A stretch of DNA of 64,000 nucleotides from Ceratothoa steindachneri. Taxonomy: Eukaryota; Arthropoda; Malacostraca; Isopoda; Cymothoidae. This document shows positions 1 to 10,874 of the stretch, one piece after another; within the stretch, counting starts at the first letter, position 1; each line of letters starts with the position of its first letter. Where the stretch lies: NCBI GenBank assembly GCA_963969495.1, contig OZ018322.1, positions 155,784,848 through 155,848,847 of the forward strand, given 5' to 3'. The notes below the pieces were generated by a model. The model worked only from the letters and a program-made list of their open reading frames with translations. It did not search any database and was not told where the DNA came from. The position numbers and the translations under genes were made by a program.

Positions 1-608
1 TATTAAAATACTTATTCTCGACGAAATAAGTGAGTATTAATATTCTTAGTTCTGTTTCTATTATTCGTAGTTAAAGGTACTCAATTTTGTGATTTTAATT
101 ATTTCATTGTTTTCGTATCTAAAGACCGTTTTATTACTTTAACCCTGTCATTTGCCCTTTTACTTTGCCTCTTCTCGGTTACACGTCATCATCCTCTTTA
201 GGTTATCTCTTTTAAGTTAATCTTTTTACTGCCTCTGGCTTTGTTCTCTGCCTGTTCCTGATAAATCTTGATGTGCTTTACCCGTCCCTCGCCTACTTCT
301 TCATTGGTGATTTCATGTCTTAGAGGCGGTGATTCATTTAGTTTGCTTATATAAAGTCTTGTTTTATTAATTTTTTCTTGTAGTTATACTTGGTAAGGAA
401 CTGAGTAAAGTTCAAAGGTACTCTGAAGTAAACACCTCACGTGCTACTGAAGGTTTGTTAATTTTTGTTCCAATTTTCCATAGCAAAACTCCATTTTTCT
501 ATGAAAACAAAATAAACTTAATTAATAATAATGCTTCATCGTACAAACTTGAATGAAAAAATAAGGTGGGACTTCAACCTATCCACGATTCAACAACCAC
601 CCTCTTTC
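1..608. other. AT-rich DNA without recognisable features
   Basis: I see no open frame of note, no recognisable protein similarity on either strand and no terminal repeat here. It lies immediately downstream of the C-terminal end of the minus-strand transposase pseudogene and could include its 3' flank. Confidence 0.5.
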
Positions 609-3340
609 ATCAGTTCCCCCTTTGTCGGAGCAGAGAGGCGGCAATAGTGATTGGCCACGAGGCAAAGTAAGTATTGTTTATGCTCTTTGTCAGGGATGTT
701 TTGAAGGCTTGGATGAGAGAAACAGCTCTTTCCGCTGCATTATTAACGGACTTCAAAGACCCGTAAACTTCTTTATCTCCAAGAACGTTGTGTTCGTCTC
801 CCACGTTGCGGGGTCTTCCTTCCAGAAGGATGATTTTGCATTCTCCATCCCCTGCTCAACAATAACGTTAAACATCTTTAGCCTCTTCTTGGTCACAAAC
901 TCCTCCAGCCTAAATCAGATCTCTGAGATTCCTTGCAAGTGACGGGGCACCCTAAATTGTTGTCCCGCTCAAGGTTGGTCACCATCTTGCACTTCGTCCC
1001 CACATCCACCTTTGTCGATGAACGCCAGTCTAATCAGGTGCTCTGCCAAATAAAAGAGATGACATACAAAGGCAGTTATGGCCGCATCTGCGACCTCTTT
1101 GCCTCGGTATGCTCGAATGGTTTGGAACAATTACAAATCGTTGCGGGGCGCTGTATGCCACGCAGATTCGTTCCAAAACCGGCAATAGATAAAGGCGACG
1201 AAAAGCGGGAGTGATCTGATGGCGAGCAATTCCTTGGCATTGAGATAGAACTGGTCTCGGAAAAAGGAGATCTTCAAGAGGTATAATCCTTCTGCATCCA
1301 CCGCGAATGATGGGTCAGGCCTGGGGACCGAAACTTGACTCACTGATCACCCCCTCCACCCAAAAAAACGAGACTCAGGCTGACGAATTCCGCGTAGTTT
1401 GTTCGAACTTGTTGGTCCTTCGTAGCCTGCTAGATGTAGGAAACCAGGTCACTGACCTGCTCTCACAATATGTAGTCTCGTAGCATCTCACATTGGGCAC
1501 CAACATACATCTGTTGATTGACTTTGGGCCAAGTGACGGGGCACCCTAAATTGTTGTCCCGCTCAAGGTTGGTCACCATCTTGCACTTCGTCCCCACATC
1601 TACCTTTGTCGATGAACGCCAGTCTAATCAGGTGTTCTGCCAAATAAAAGAGATGACATACAAAGGCAGTTATGGCCGCATCTGCGACCTCTTTGCCTCG
1701 GTATGCTCGAATGGTTTGGAACAATTACAAATCGTTGCGGGGCGCTGTATGCCACGCAGACTCGTCCCAAAAGCGGCAATAGATAAAGGCGACGAAAAGC
1801 GGGAGTGATCTGATGGCGAGCAATTTCTTGACATTGAGATAGAACTGGTCTCGGAAAAAGGAGATCTTCAAGAGGTATAATCCTTCTGCATCCACCGCGA
1901 ATGATGGGTCAGGCCTGGGGACCGAAACTTGCCTCACTGATCACCCCCTCCACCCCAAAAAACGAGACTCAGGCTGAAGAATTCCGCGTAGTTTGTTCTA
2001 ACTTGTTGGTCCTTCGTAGCCTGCTAGATGTAGGAAACCATGTCACTGACCTGCTCTCACAATATGTAGTCTCGTAGCATCTCACATTGGGCACCAACAT
2101 ACATCTGTTGATTGACTTTGGGCCAAAACAGTTAGAATCTCTTAAAGAATCCAGTTTCAGGTCCTTCCGTTTGCCAGTGAACTACATTGAAGACACTGAG
2201 GAGGAAAATCTCAAACACGATGACGACAAGCTATCCACACTGGTTCCCTCCCAAGTCCTTCTTCAATCAGCATACAAGCTCCATGGTGGAGAATTGTGTT
2301 GGAGGCAGTTGTATTGAAGAATATGCCTGAAATATGAGGACGGAGTGACCAACAGTTAAGAGTCGCTATGCATGCCGCCGTTTGTGCGTCCCCTGTTTCC
2401 CATTCCGTCCCCGGCACGGTCAATAATTTCTTTAAATAACCTAAACCAGTAACGAGCACGGCTACATGGGCCAAAGTACTCCAATTCCCAGTGTATTCTG
2501 GGAGAAGCTTGGCATCCCAGTGCAAAAGAAATGGACCGTTAGAGGTAAAGTATTCTCTATCTTAAATGTCTGCTTGAAGTTGTTACTGTCACCTAAATCG
2601 CCGTACTGAGCTTCTGGAGAGAGTCAAATCTGAAAAGATCATGGTCAATGGCCTGTGCCTAGTTTCCTGCCACTAACACAGCTCTGCGGTCTGGAAGGTC
2701 GACTCGGTCGAAGATTGATGCGGTAGCAGGGGATCTGAAGATGTTTTTTAGACGTTTGGAAGAAGCTGCAGACACTGTAAAACAACAGGGAGTAGAATGG
2801 AAGTCTTCATCTTCCTCGGAATCGGGGTTGCAGGAGGATTTGGAAGAGAGCTGAGCCGCCGCCACTGAGAATGAATCTACCCGAGCCTTTGCTTTCGACC
2901 TTCAAGCCTTCCGTTGTTCTTCCCGAAGTCACTTCCGACTCTCCCTTTCCGTTATCACGAGATTAAGACCAAATATTGTGGAGGGGGTGACGTCCTCACG
3001 TTGGATTTGGTAAAACACGACCCTCTTCAAAAGTCATCTGGCCGGAGCGTCACTGGCTCAAATATTGAAGAGGTCACCGAGTGAGTCTTGGAAAATCACC
3101 ACTTGTATGTCACCTCGCTTTATGTTCTTTTTGAGATCCTGGTGTTCTTACAGCAACTTCTCCAAATTTTTCACACATGAATCCAACGGCTGGGTAGGAA
3201 TCTTTGCCCTCGCCCAGATGGCTCACCATTCTTCACAGGTCTTTTTAAAGCTTTTCGGAAAAGGTAATTTCTCCTTCCTGTGAAAGAATTTTGAAATGCG
3301 AGGTACTTCACCTCGTGTTGGAAGCCGTGTAGTTGAGAAA
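609..3340 (-). pseudogene. hAT-like transposase-family pseudogene with internally duplicated C-terminal region
   Basis: Read on the minus strand, the pieces line up in the order of a transposase-like protein family common in arthropod and cnidarian genomes. They are an N-terminal part near 3.1-3.3 kb (SHLGEGKDSYPAVGF), a segment near 2.7 kb (SIFDRVDLPDRRAV), a core near 2.2-2.5 kb (FNTTASNTILHHGACML then ACRH), and a C-terminal part near 0.65-0.8 kb (NNAAERAVSLIQAF). The last two resemble the TTASNTG...GACxLLE...ACRHH and AERGVxLIQ stretches of that family, which is probably related to hAT transposases by its RNase-H-like fold. Many stops and frame changes separate the pieces, so it cannot encode a full protein. 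The 594-bp tandem duplication falls in the region after ACRH and repeats the segment containing FFRDQFYLN and HTAPRNDL. Assignment to a superfamily is tentative because I recall the family only from similarity wording. The transposon-like, broken state is well supported. Confidence 0.6.
937..2124. repeat. 594-bp direct tandem duplication, two copies
   Basis: Two adjacent units, about 937-1530 and 1531-2124, are aligned at a constant offset of 594 bases. The words gacggggcaccctaaattg (941 and 1535) and the end word gactttgggccaa both recur at this spacing. Only scattered single-base differences are visible, for example cacatccacc versus cacatctacc. The unit lies inside the hAT-like pseudogene and duplicates part of its C-terminal coding region, so the event happened after the element inserted, or in a parent copy. 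Confidence 0.93.
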
Positions 3341-3796
3341 AACTTAAGGGAACTCCCTATTAACCACCATCCTAGCCCACTTCACGTACTTTGTGCTGAG
3401 GAGGCCATCTACAAAAGAGAAAAACTAAAGATGACATTTTTCGCGACATTTAAATATGCATGAAATCCTTCAAAGTGGATACACAATACAGGCACATAAA
3501 GTTGAATAAAAATAATCTTGTAGAGTGCACTTCCTTGAGACTTAAAATTCCTTGAAACTTTGGTAATACTGTTAAGTCTTCGAGCATTCTTTACATTAAT
3601 GGATTTCTCTCCCCCCCTCTATATCTTTGTCTTCCCTCCCCCCTGTCGCTTTTTTTTCTCTCTCTCTCTCCCCCGCAATTGTTTTTGTGCACTTGACAAT
3701 CCTTCGAGCATACTGTAAATTATTAGATCTATGTACTTGCTATTAATGAGTTTAGTTTATTTAACATATATGTAAATATGTGTTTAAATTGTAATA
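3341..3796. other. Intergenic, with a polypyrimidine tract
   Basis: No coding similarity is visible. A C/T-rich low-complexity run occupies roughly 3600-3675 and includes a short (TC)n stretch. The remainder is AT-rich. Confidence 0.5.
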
Positions 3797-4400
3797 CTAA
3801 TTAATGTGCCCGATATCGGCGGCAATTACGCGCTCCAGGCGAAACCAGAAGGCCGCGCACTTGTTGCGGACAAAGTCCTTCCTAATGCTGTCGCACACCA
3901 GGTTGACGGAGGAATTAAGCTCGTCGAAGATGCTATGGCTGACCTTGGAGACCTTGCCCTCGAAATGAGCGCACAAGCTGTAGTTAATTGTTTTGAGGTT
4001 GTTGACTGCGGTGACAAAAATACATTCGACTCTAAGTTCATGTTCCACCTCAACCACTCCTCATCTGTATTAGCCGTGTGCTCCGCGCACCGTCCTGCTA
4101 AAAGACCTATTTCACCTTCCTCATGATCCTTTTCACCCAAGGAAGTACTTTTCTGGCAAAGATCTCCCTGTAATCGGCCACAGTGAGCCGGTAACCGGCC
4201 GCTAACCATACTGGTGGCATCTTCTCGCCATTCAAAACCACAATGCCGGGCATCATCACGGAGGCTGGGTGCTAGGTCGTAAACACGTAGAGGACCTCGA
4301 AGACATCCTGGCAGAAGCTTACCACTCGTTTGTTTAGCTTGTTGATGACCAAATTGACCGTGGAAGTGTTTTCCTCAGAAAAAAATGATAATTCGATTGC
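3797..4400 (-). pseudogene. Tc1/mariner transposase fragment, central and C-terminal part (sea-louse type)
   Basis: On the minus strand from about 4.39 kb, conceptual fragments read NKLNKRVVSF, MPGIVVLNGEKMPPVW, YRLTVADYREIFARKVLPWV and VFxQDGA, then end in RLERVIAADIGHIN just before a TAA. These match the order of a DDE transposase of the IS630/Tc1/mariner superfamily: the stretch after the first aspartate, the QDGA second-aspartate region and the C-terminal tail. The QDGA region is preceded by in-frame stops and is not followed by the expected PAHTA, so the copy is dead. In the family the protein cuts and rejoins transposon ends in the nucleus. It may belong with the N-terminal fragment at 5.4-5.7 kb, with about 1 kb of unrelated DNA between them, or the two may be separate copies. 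Confidence 0.85.
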
Positions 4401-5389
4401 AATGATTTTTTCAAATCGTTGAGAAATGACGACAGCACCCTCGACGTTGTTCTATCATACGGTAGGTGAGAAGAGTCCTTCCTACCCATCACAATTCTTG
4501 CCTCCAAACTTTGACGGCCCTGGATACATGGCCACTGTTACGGGCAGGGTTAAGTCCCACAACACTAAAGAAAATAATAAGAACCTCGTTATGAACACGA
4601 GGTTACAGAACGCCAATTATAGGCTAAGCTGGACTATGCCAGTCTTAAGAAAGCCCAAATGTGTACAGACAGTTAAGTAACAATGATAAGTTACATTAAT
4701 TGCTTAAATCAGAGGTTAAATTATATATAGCATAGCCTAGTATTGGTAAAGGCAAAACAAAGAAAATATAGAAAATTAATATATTAAGGTTATTATTATA
4801 GTTATTATTATCAGCAACAATGAGAGCAGCTTAAATAGTAAGTCAAAGCTTGTAATTTGGCAGTTCTCCTTTTAATTAAGTAAAGTTATAAATAAATATA
4901 TGAGGTTTGGAGAAACATGAATATCATATTTACAAATATACATTTTATACAATACGTAAAAATAAAAATCTTAATAATACTTATCACACGTTGAAAGAGA
5001 GGTCTATGGTACATAGGCACCAAATTTGACAACTATAAGAGACTTACATTGCAGTAGTAGTGCACTGAATAATCACACAAAACAATAGAGCACATTAATT
5101 GAATAGTTACACAAAATCTAGAGCAAATCAATTCCAGTAGGAGAGCAGGTTAAGTGGTTGGCGGTGAACTGCCTAAATTTGGGGAACTTTAAACTTAAAT
5201 AAGTATTGGTAGCAAGTTAGTTGGTTGTGTGGGAGGAGGTTAGTTGGTTGTATTATGGGTAATCATTAAAAGAGTTGGAGTTTGTTGTTTCGATATTACA
5301 TAAATATATACATTACAAATAAATATATATTACATTACAAATAAACATTACAAATACATTACAAATAGATACACAATTACGTAAATTTA
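4401..5389. other. AT-rich spacer, possibly an insertion between mariner halves
   Basis: A plus-strand open frame at 4426-4680 (84 codons) shows no similarity I recognise and is probably chance. The rest is AT-rich, with short taca/ttaca repeats around 5300-5375. The stretch separates the N-terminal and C-terminal mariner fragments, but I could not find terminal repeats that would define it as a mobile element. Confidence 0.4.
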
Positions 5390-5725
5390 CATAATGAAAA
5401 CTTTTAACTAGTAGTATACATAACACCACCAAGATATTCTTTTTTGCTAGAGCACTAATTTTGATCTTCGGAGCAACTTCGAAGGTGTTTCCCACAGCCA
5501 AACGGTTTTCAACTTGAGGTCTGCCTCAACAAGGTCGATCTTTGAGGTCTTCTCCGTTTTTGAGCCTCTACCTGACTCTGTGGACGGTCATCCGGTTGAC
5601 GTTGAGCCGTTTGGTGATGTTAGACTTGTTGTAGCCCTCGGGCAGAAGAGCAGATATCTCGATTCTTTTCACTTTCACCTCGACACACCTGCGCAAAATG
5701 GAAAAGACGTTTTAATGACACGTGA
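5390..5725 (-). pseudogene. Tc1/mariner transposase fragment, N-terminal helix-turn-helix
   Basis: The minus strand reads VKRIEISALLPEGYNKSNI, then KRLNVNRMTVHRV and KNGEDLKDRP, and in a shifted frame FEVAPKIKISALAKK. This is the usual N-terminal DNA-binding region of the sea-louse-type mariner transposases: a helix-turn-helix with a TVHRV recognition helix, followed by a DRPRxGRP linker and a second helix-turn-helix. The frame changes at the linker and the sequence then loses similarity, so only about a third of the protein is present. The orientation matches the C-terminal fragment at 3.8-4.4 kb. Confidence 0.8.
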
Positions 5726-6059
5726 TGAAGAAGTAGATTTAAGTTTGTTTGATGAAACCTTTTCTATCACAAACGTAAAAATCTTGAAAGATCAAAAAAC
5801 TGAATGAACAGAATTTTGCAAGGCCCGGTATATTTCTCTTTTCTTTTGTTTTCCGTCATTCTTTGATAATGAATTTAGAATAGAGTTCAAAATTACTTGG
5901 AATCTTTGTTTAATTTTAATTTTGGGCTCTTTTTCTTTGCCTAAACATGGTTTCTTAGCTAAATTTGACGGTTTGCATATAAGAATCCCCACCACGCAAT
6001 ATCTCAGCCAAAAATGAATGTATTTTAAATAATTAAAAATATATAAACTAAATTATAGC

Positions 6060-6270
6060 TTAGAGATAACAGTCTACTCAAAATAGCCGCACTCATCGTC
6101 CACAACGGCCTCAAGAGGACTCCGGAACTTGGCGCATGCGTTCTTTACTGTGTCCCTCGCAAGATCTTCGAACACCTCTATGATTTTGGTCACCAGCTCG
6201 ACATAGGATTTTAAAGTAGATCAGTTAGAGTCTTTTCCAACCACTCCCCACACATAGTAATGCAAGTAAT
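6060..6270 (-). pseudogene. Mariner transposase C-terminal fragment
   Basis: The minus strand reads YYVWGVVGKDSN, then IIEVFEDLARDTVKNACAKF and PLEAVVDDECGYFE before a stop. The pattern LDYYVWGVVE...ACxxFRxRLEAVVxAxGGYFE is the third-aspartate region and tail of mariner transposases. The upstream DDE core is missing, so this is a separate short remnant and not part of the fragments to its left. Confidence 0.8.
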
Positions 6271-6773
6271 TACAATTGTGGGATCTAAGAGTCCAAAAAG
6301 TTCGGCTAGTGAAGTAATAAAAATTCTCCGACAATAATTATGATAATTTCCAGCAGCAACCATTTCCAGCTAGGCTTTGACCACAATGTCCAGTAGCTCC
6401 AAATAACCGCCTGAATTGAGCTTAATACCACTGATAGTTTGTACACGTGGAACCCTACATTGGAAATAATCGCTTTAATAAGATTCCTGTTCTTGAGTTT
6501 TAGGTAAACCATATAAGTACAGTAAAAGATGCAGTGCACGCTTAAAATTGTTTAATTAGATCAGAATGTCCTTCAAGAATATTTTTGAGAGAACTATTGA
6601 ATTATATAATTTTGTTTGCAAGTGGATCATTATTCATTTTTTTATATGTATTCTTGTCACTTAGCAAGTCATTCAGTTTAGCAGTATACTGTTCGCTGTC
6701 CTTTATGACTATCTGATTAGTTTTATCAGATTTAGTAAGCACAATATCCTTGTTTTGTTTTAACTCTTTTATA

Positions 6774-7668
6774 CGAAGGGTGGTCAATAAGTTTTGCGAA
6801 TCGGTAGGGCAAAACAGAGGAAGAGCGATGGCTATTTGTGAGGGTGTTAGGACAAGTTATGACAAGTCAAGACCTGTAGCCGCACGCTCCTGCATCATCT
6901 ATTTAAGAAGCAGTAGCTGATCGCTGATCGTCAGTCACAAATTTTTCAACAATGGACAAAGTTGAGCACCGCGCAGTGATCAAATTTTTGACCAAGGAAG
7001 GCAAGAATGCAAAAGAGATCCATGAACGCATGGTTGCAGTGTACACCGACACCGCCCTTTCCTATGCAACCATTGCTCGCTGGAATAGGGAGTTCCGCCA
7101 TGGTCGTGAGTCCCTTGAAGATGACCCCCGTCAGACGTGACCAACGAGGACAATCTGGCCCGTGTGGAGGGAATGATCCTCGAAAATCGAGCGAGAACTT
7201 GGAATATCACATGGAAGTGTTATCAACACCATCCACGACAATTTGGCCATGACCAAGGTCTCTGTCCGTTGGGTCCCTAGAAACCTCACGCCCCATGATC
7301 GACTTCAACGTTGTCAAAGTTCACAAGGCCAGAGTTGCACAAGCTGCCCTGCACGAGTGCGGATTCGAGGAGCTCAACCATCCCCCCTGCAGTCCAGATC
7401 TGGCCCCTAGAGACTACTTTTTATTCCACTAGCTGAAGGCTGCACTGTGTGGACGCCGATTTGGAGACGATGAAGATGTCCAGCTCGCCGTCCAGGAGTG
7501 GATTGAACAGCAGTCGGGAGATTTCTGGTTGTCGGGAATTCGAAGCCTCAGGGACAAGTGGCGCAAGTGCATTGAAGTCGAAGGTAGTTATATTGGAAAA
7601 ATAATAAAACATTTTCCTCATATCTCGTTTCCTTATATCCCAATTGCAAAACTTATTGACCGCTCTCG
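6774..7668 (+). mobile_element. Internally deleted mariner element with TIRs and TA target-site duplication
   Basis: The left end reads cgaaggGTGGTCAATAAG and continues TTTTGCG. The right end, reverse complemented, reads cgagagCGGTCAATAAG and continues TTTTGCA. Both are flanked by TA (6772-6773 and 7669-7670), as expected for Tc1/mariner integration. The element is 895 bp, shorter than the 1.2-1.4 kb of a full mariner, because the middle of the transposase is missing. It sits inside the PLE fragment. Confidence 0.92.
6952..7600 (+). pseudogene. Mariner transposase, internally deleted (SETMAR-type helix-turn-helix)
   Basis: The ATG at 6952 opens a 62-codon frame beginning MDKVEHRAVIKFLTKEG and containing SYATIARWNREF and SLEDDPR, the N-terminal helix-turn-helix of mariner transposases. 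Translation stops at 7140. In other frames the sequence continues as NTIHDNLAMTKVSVRWVPR, jumps near 7310 to VHKARVAQAALHE, and retains SPDLAPRDYFLF, the region of the third catalytic aspartate. The segment that should hold the first two aspartates is deleted, so this copy cannot be catalytic even apart from its frameshifts. It could only have moved with help from a relative that supplied transposase. Confidence 0.9.
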
Positions 7669-7963
7669 TAGTACTGGATAAACGTAACAGAATAAACGCA
7701 AAATTATTATCGGAATTTAATGCATCAAGTAAATAATCACTAATGAATTTGCTATCAATATCGACTCAATTTTTAAAATTTTTAATAGATATTCCACTGA
7801 GATTATCACTGAATTCGAATGAAAAAGACAGGCCATAACGGGGAATAATCCTTTGATCTTGGGCTAACTTAAATTGAGATGAATTTACGATCTTTGTGTT
7901 CGGATTTGATGCACTTTCTAAATAATTATTTAGTTTTCTATTGTGATCGTATTTGGTCTTACC

Positions 7964-8125
7964 GGCCGTATGCTAAGAAAAATGTGAAATGCACTTTTAT
8001 CAGATTTAGTGTAGCTTTACAATTATTTATAAATTTATTATATGCAAAAGGTTAAAATGTAAAATACCTAAAAAAAAGTTTTTTTGCTCAAATGTGCATT
8101 TCACATTTGTTTTAGCATACGGCCG
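7964..8125. mobile_element. MITE-like inverted-repeat element, about 162 bp
   Basis: The ends are inverted copies of each other. The left reads cggccgtatgctaag and then aaatgtgaaatgcac. The right, reverse complemented, reads cggccgtatgctaaa and then caaatgtgaaatgcac. That gives about 32 bp of near-identical terminal repeat on a non-coding AT-rich core. A TA borders each side, consistent with a short non-autonomous Tc1/mariner-like element. No open frame is present. Confidence 0.85.
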
Positions 8126-8449
8126 TAGTTGTACATTGGTCCAGCTTTATTAGGCTCGTTTGGAGTAGATGTCCAGGTTTTGTTACATAAACTACCAAAG
8201 GCTTTTCGTTGAAGAGGAGAAAACTAATCATATTCACTTTTAACCAATTGAATTCGATCATGTCGAGTGAGTTCATCAATAGTGGTGAAGTGGTTTTCCA
8301 TAGAAGCATGAAATTTCTTGCTGAAGAGGGACTTCGGCGTAAAGAGTTGTTGAAACACAACCTATTTCCTGTTGGATAGTTCTGGACTCATCTAGTGAAT
8401 TCTTTTATCCAATTTATCTAGCTGGCGGCAGTACACATCATAATTGATC

Positions 8450-8812
8450 GGTAAACATGTAGACGAGCGGCCCGGCCGGAAAAAATATTTTGTGTAAATA
8501 TTATCGGTCACCCGTTTCTGAATATTCATGCGCGTTTGAGTCGTCTGACGTCATACCTCACCCCCAACCCCTATTATAATTGGCAAAACGATTAAAGGCG
8601 CTGACATGATGTAGTTAAAGCATTCATCTCTGTAAACGTCAAAACATTATAAAAATTAAATGAAACTCAGGATCATCGTAGTGCGGTCCACGCATCGTGT
8701 TTACCCGCCCACGAGCCGTCCCCTATAAATCTACTCCAAAAACGTGAAACATTTTGGAACACGGACGAAATAGTACATCTTACCGGCCAGGCCGTTCGTC
8801 TACATATTTACC
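8450..8812. mobile_element. MITE-like inverted-repeat element, about 363 bp
   Basis: The left end reads ggtaaacatgtagacgagcg and then gcccggccgg. The right end, reverse complemented, reads ggtaaatatgtagacgaacg and then gcctggccgg, so 27 of 30 positions agree. The interior has no coding similarity. TTGAT occurs at 8444-8448 and again at 8813-8817, a possible 5-bp target duplication, with one extra base between the left copy and the repeat. Confidence 0.85.
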
Positions 8813-9518
8813 TTGATTGTTTGATTGTAAAGGAGAAGGTCATAAATAATGTCTTTGAAATCCCACCAGACATAAATCATAAGATTTTTTGAATGAATTT
8901 TGCACTTCGGTAGTGTTTTTGTTGAATTCTCAGTGAAAGCTCCGGATCGTTTCCATACTATGTCACTGTAGACCCTCTATTTTACATCTACTCTCAACAA
9001 TCGCTTCTAAATAGTTCAATTTAAGTGTGTTTTATTCACATGTCACAGATGGAATATCGGTCCAGGCAGTTTTACTTCGAAAGGTTGTGTGGGGCTCAGA
9101 CATCATTGTATGAAATGGACCAAAGTTTCCTTATTATTTACTTTACTTTAATCACTTTTTTGTACATTTGTTTACTTTTTCCTGTATAATTTTTTGCCTT
9201 GTCCAAATTTATTCTTATTTGTTGCTGGTTAAAAAGCGAAATGCTGCAAAACAGAGTTTGATTACGATTCTGTCAAAATTGGAGGAGTAAACTTCGATTT
9301 TGCCGCGATTCGGCTTCGGCTGCATAAAATGAAGAATAAATTTGAATAATTAACTTAAAATAGTTCGAAAAAAATAACATAACCAAACCTTAATTTGTTC
9401 AAATTACCAGTTTGTGAAAATATACAAACCGAACTACGAGAGCTTCGCCCCATCATACCATCATTTTTGCTATTTTTTTAACCTCACACTACCCCAATTT
9501 TTAAATTAAATCGTAGTA
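8813..9518. other. Non-coding spacer
   Basis: AT-rich with no recognisable coding similarity on either strand. It separates the 363-bp inverted-repeat element from the next Tc1/mariner-type element. Confidence 0.4.
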
Positions 9519-9520
9519 TA

Positions 9521-10872
9521 GGGTGACCCCCCCAAAACGGGCCCCAAATTTCGAAAGCCCTCATTTCTTAATTTTCTGCAAGGTTTGAAAAAACTTTGGT
9601 GATGACTAGTTTATTGTGTTTAAAAACATCACATCAAAACATGAGAGTCTTTGGACTTTTCTTCTTTATTCTAAACACGTGTTCGATATGACTTCCATTT
9701 AGCTCTGTGCATTTCTTGAGGCGCAACACAAAGTTGTCCATGAAAGCCTTACAAACCATCCGATTAATGGCTTTGATCTCCTTCCTGGTGGCTTCCTTGA
9801 GTTCCGTGTTGGTCCTGTGTCTTTGTGCGTACACTATGACTTTAAGGTAGCCCCAAAGAAAGAAATCTGGGGGTGCTAAGGTCTGGGTTGTAAGGTGCCC
9901 ACTCAAAATCAGTCTTGAAACTGATCACACAGTCACCAAAGTTCTCTTTGAGCCAATTTCGGAACAGGTTTGAGGTGTGAGAGCTTGCTCCATCTTCCTG
10001 GAACCAGAACTTTTCCATAAGCGACGGTAACAGGGTCTGCAGCTCCCTCTTGAAAGTTTTGAGGACCTCAACATACCGCTCCTTGGTGAGTATCACTGTC
10101 GCGCCAGATTCCTCGAAAAAGAATGGTCCGATGATGCCTATGGCTGAGATTGCAGTCCATACCCTGCACTTAGGGGAGTGTAGGGGCTTGGTGGCTACCT
10201 CATTTGATCTGAAGGTCCCCCAGAAGACATTTGTCTTCGAATTTACCTTTCCTTCAAGATGGAAGTGAGATTCATCTAAGGTCCAAAGGAGGTTAAAGAA
10301 AGTTGGGGTCTCTTGAATCTTCTCCAGTATCTTGACTGTCATAGCCTTTCTCTGCTCCTTGTCTGAGGATGTAAGGGTCTGCTTCTTCTTTATTCTGTAT
10401 GGGTAGGCCTTTACATCCATTTCTAGAAGTCTAATGCAAGTCTCATGGGATATACTGAGGGACTGACAGAGCGTTTTGGACTCTGCTGAACTAACTCTCT
10501 CACGCTCTTGACCAGCTCAGCTTTACGCTCCCTGGGTCATCTTGAATGGCTTGGTCGATTGTCACTGGCTGCATTGAGGTTCTCCACTGTCCCATAGTTT
10601 TTGAAGTGGTCCACCCTGCCCTGAATTCTGCTCTTGGTGGGGGCTTTTTCACATTCGAACTGAGGCACGAAAGTATCCTGCACTTTCTTGAACGAACCTG
10701 TCTTGTAGTAATGTTTGACGCAGTATATTCTTTACTGGAGCTCCCATTGAGATCTAGTTGTGTTCACAGGCGTTACTTCTGTCATGTCCTGCAAACTAAG
10801 GGTGATTAGTGCTTGAATTAAGGATATATCACAAAAAGTGTGTGCAGGCCCGTTTTTAGGGGGTCACCCGTC
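9521..10872 (-). mobile_element. Near-complete Tc1/mariner-type element with matching TIRs
   Basis: After TA at 9519-9520 the left end reads gggtgacccccccaaaacgg and then gcccc. The right end, reverse complemented from the TA at 10873-10874, reads gacgggtgaccccctaaaaa and then cgggcct. The element is about 1.35 kb, a normal full length for this superfamily, and encloses a single transposase gene on the minus strand. Confidence 0.88.
9634..10810 (-). pseudogene. Tc1/mariner-type transposase (DUF4817 plus DDE domain), slightly broken
   Basis: The minus strand gives an N-terminal DUF4817-like helix-turn-helix (YCVKHYYKTGSFKKVQDTF, GRVDHFKNYGTVE) near 10.6-10.75 kb, after at least one in-frame stop. 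A long open frame at 10420-9842 follows, with WTLDESHFHL (first aspartate), IGPFFFEESGATVIL and WFQEDGASSHTS (second aspartate). A shift near 9.89 kb leads to a second frame at 9906-9634 reading APPDFFLWGYLK (third catalytic region), a tail rich in helical charged residues, and a stop. The catalytic triad is therefore still readable and only a few lesions separate it from an open gene, making this one of the youngest DNA transposons in the window. It would act in the nucleus on the TIRs at 9521 and 10872. Confidence 0.88.
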
Positions 10873-10874
10873 TA

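Larger units (their letters stand above)
6560..7950 (-). pseudogene. Penelope-like element N-terminal/RT fragment, interrupted by a mariner element
   Basis: On the minus strand, sequence from about 7.95 to 7.67 kb reads KLAQDQRIIPRYGLSF and, a little further on, LLDALNSDNNFAFILLRLSS. After the mariner insertion the reading resumes as TLRIKELKQNKDIVLTKSDK and QIVIKDSEQYTAKLNDLLSD. The second part fits the finger region of PLE reverse transcriptases (LKxNKDIVxxKPDKGNxxVIxD). The first fits the domain that precedes it. Continuity of the two halves across the insertion supports this order. At least one in-frame stop is present in the upstream half, and the palm and GIY-YIG endonuclease are absent. 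PLEs copy RNA into DNA at a nick made by their own endonuclease. Confidence 0.75.

Noticed and set aside
2087..2317. Plus-strand open frame MGTNIHLLIDFGPKQLES
   Set aside because: It is the antisense shadow of the hAT-like pseudogene, whose minus-strand reading has family motifs here.
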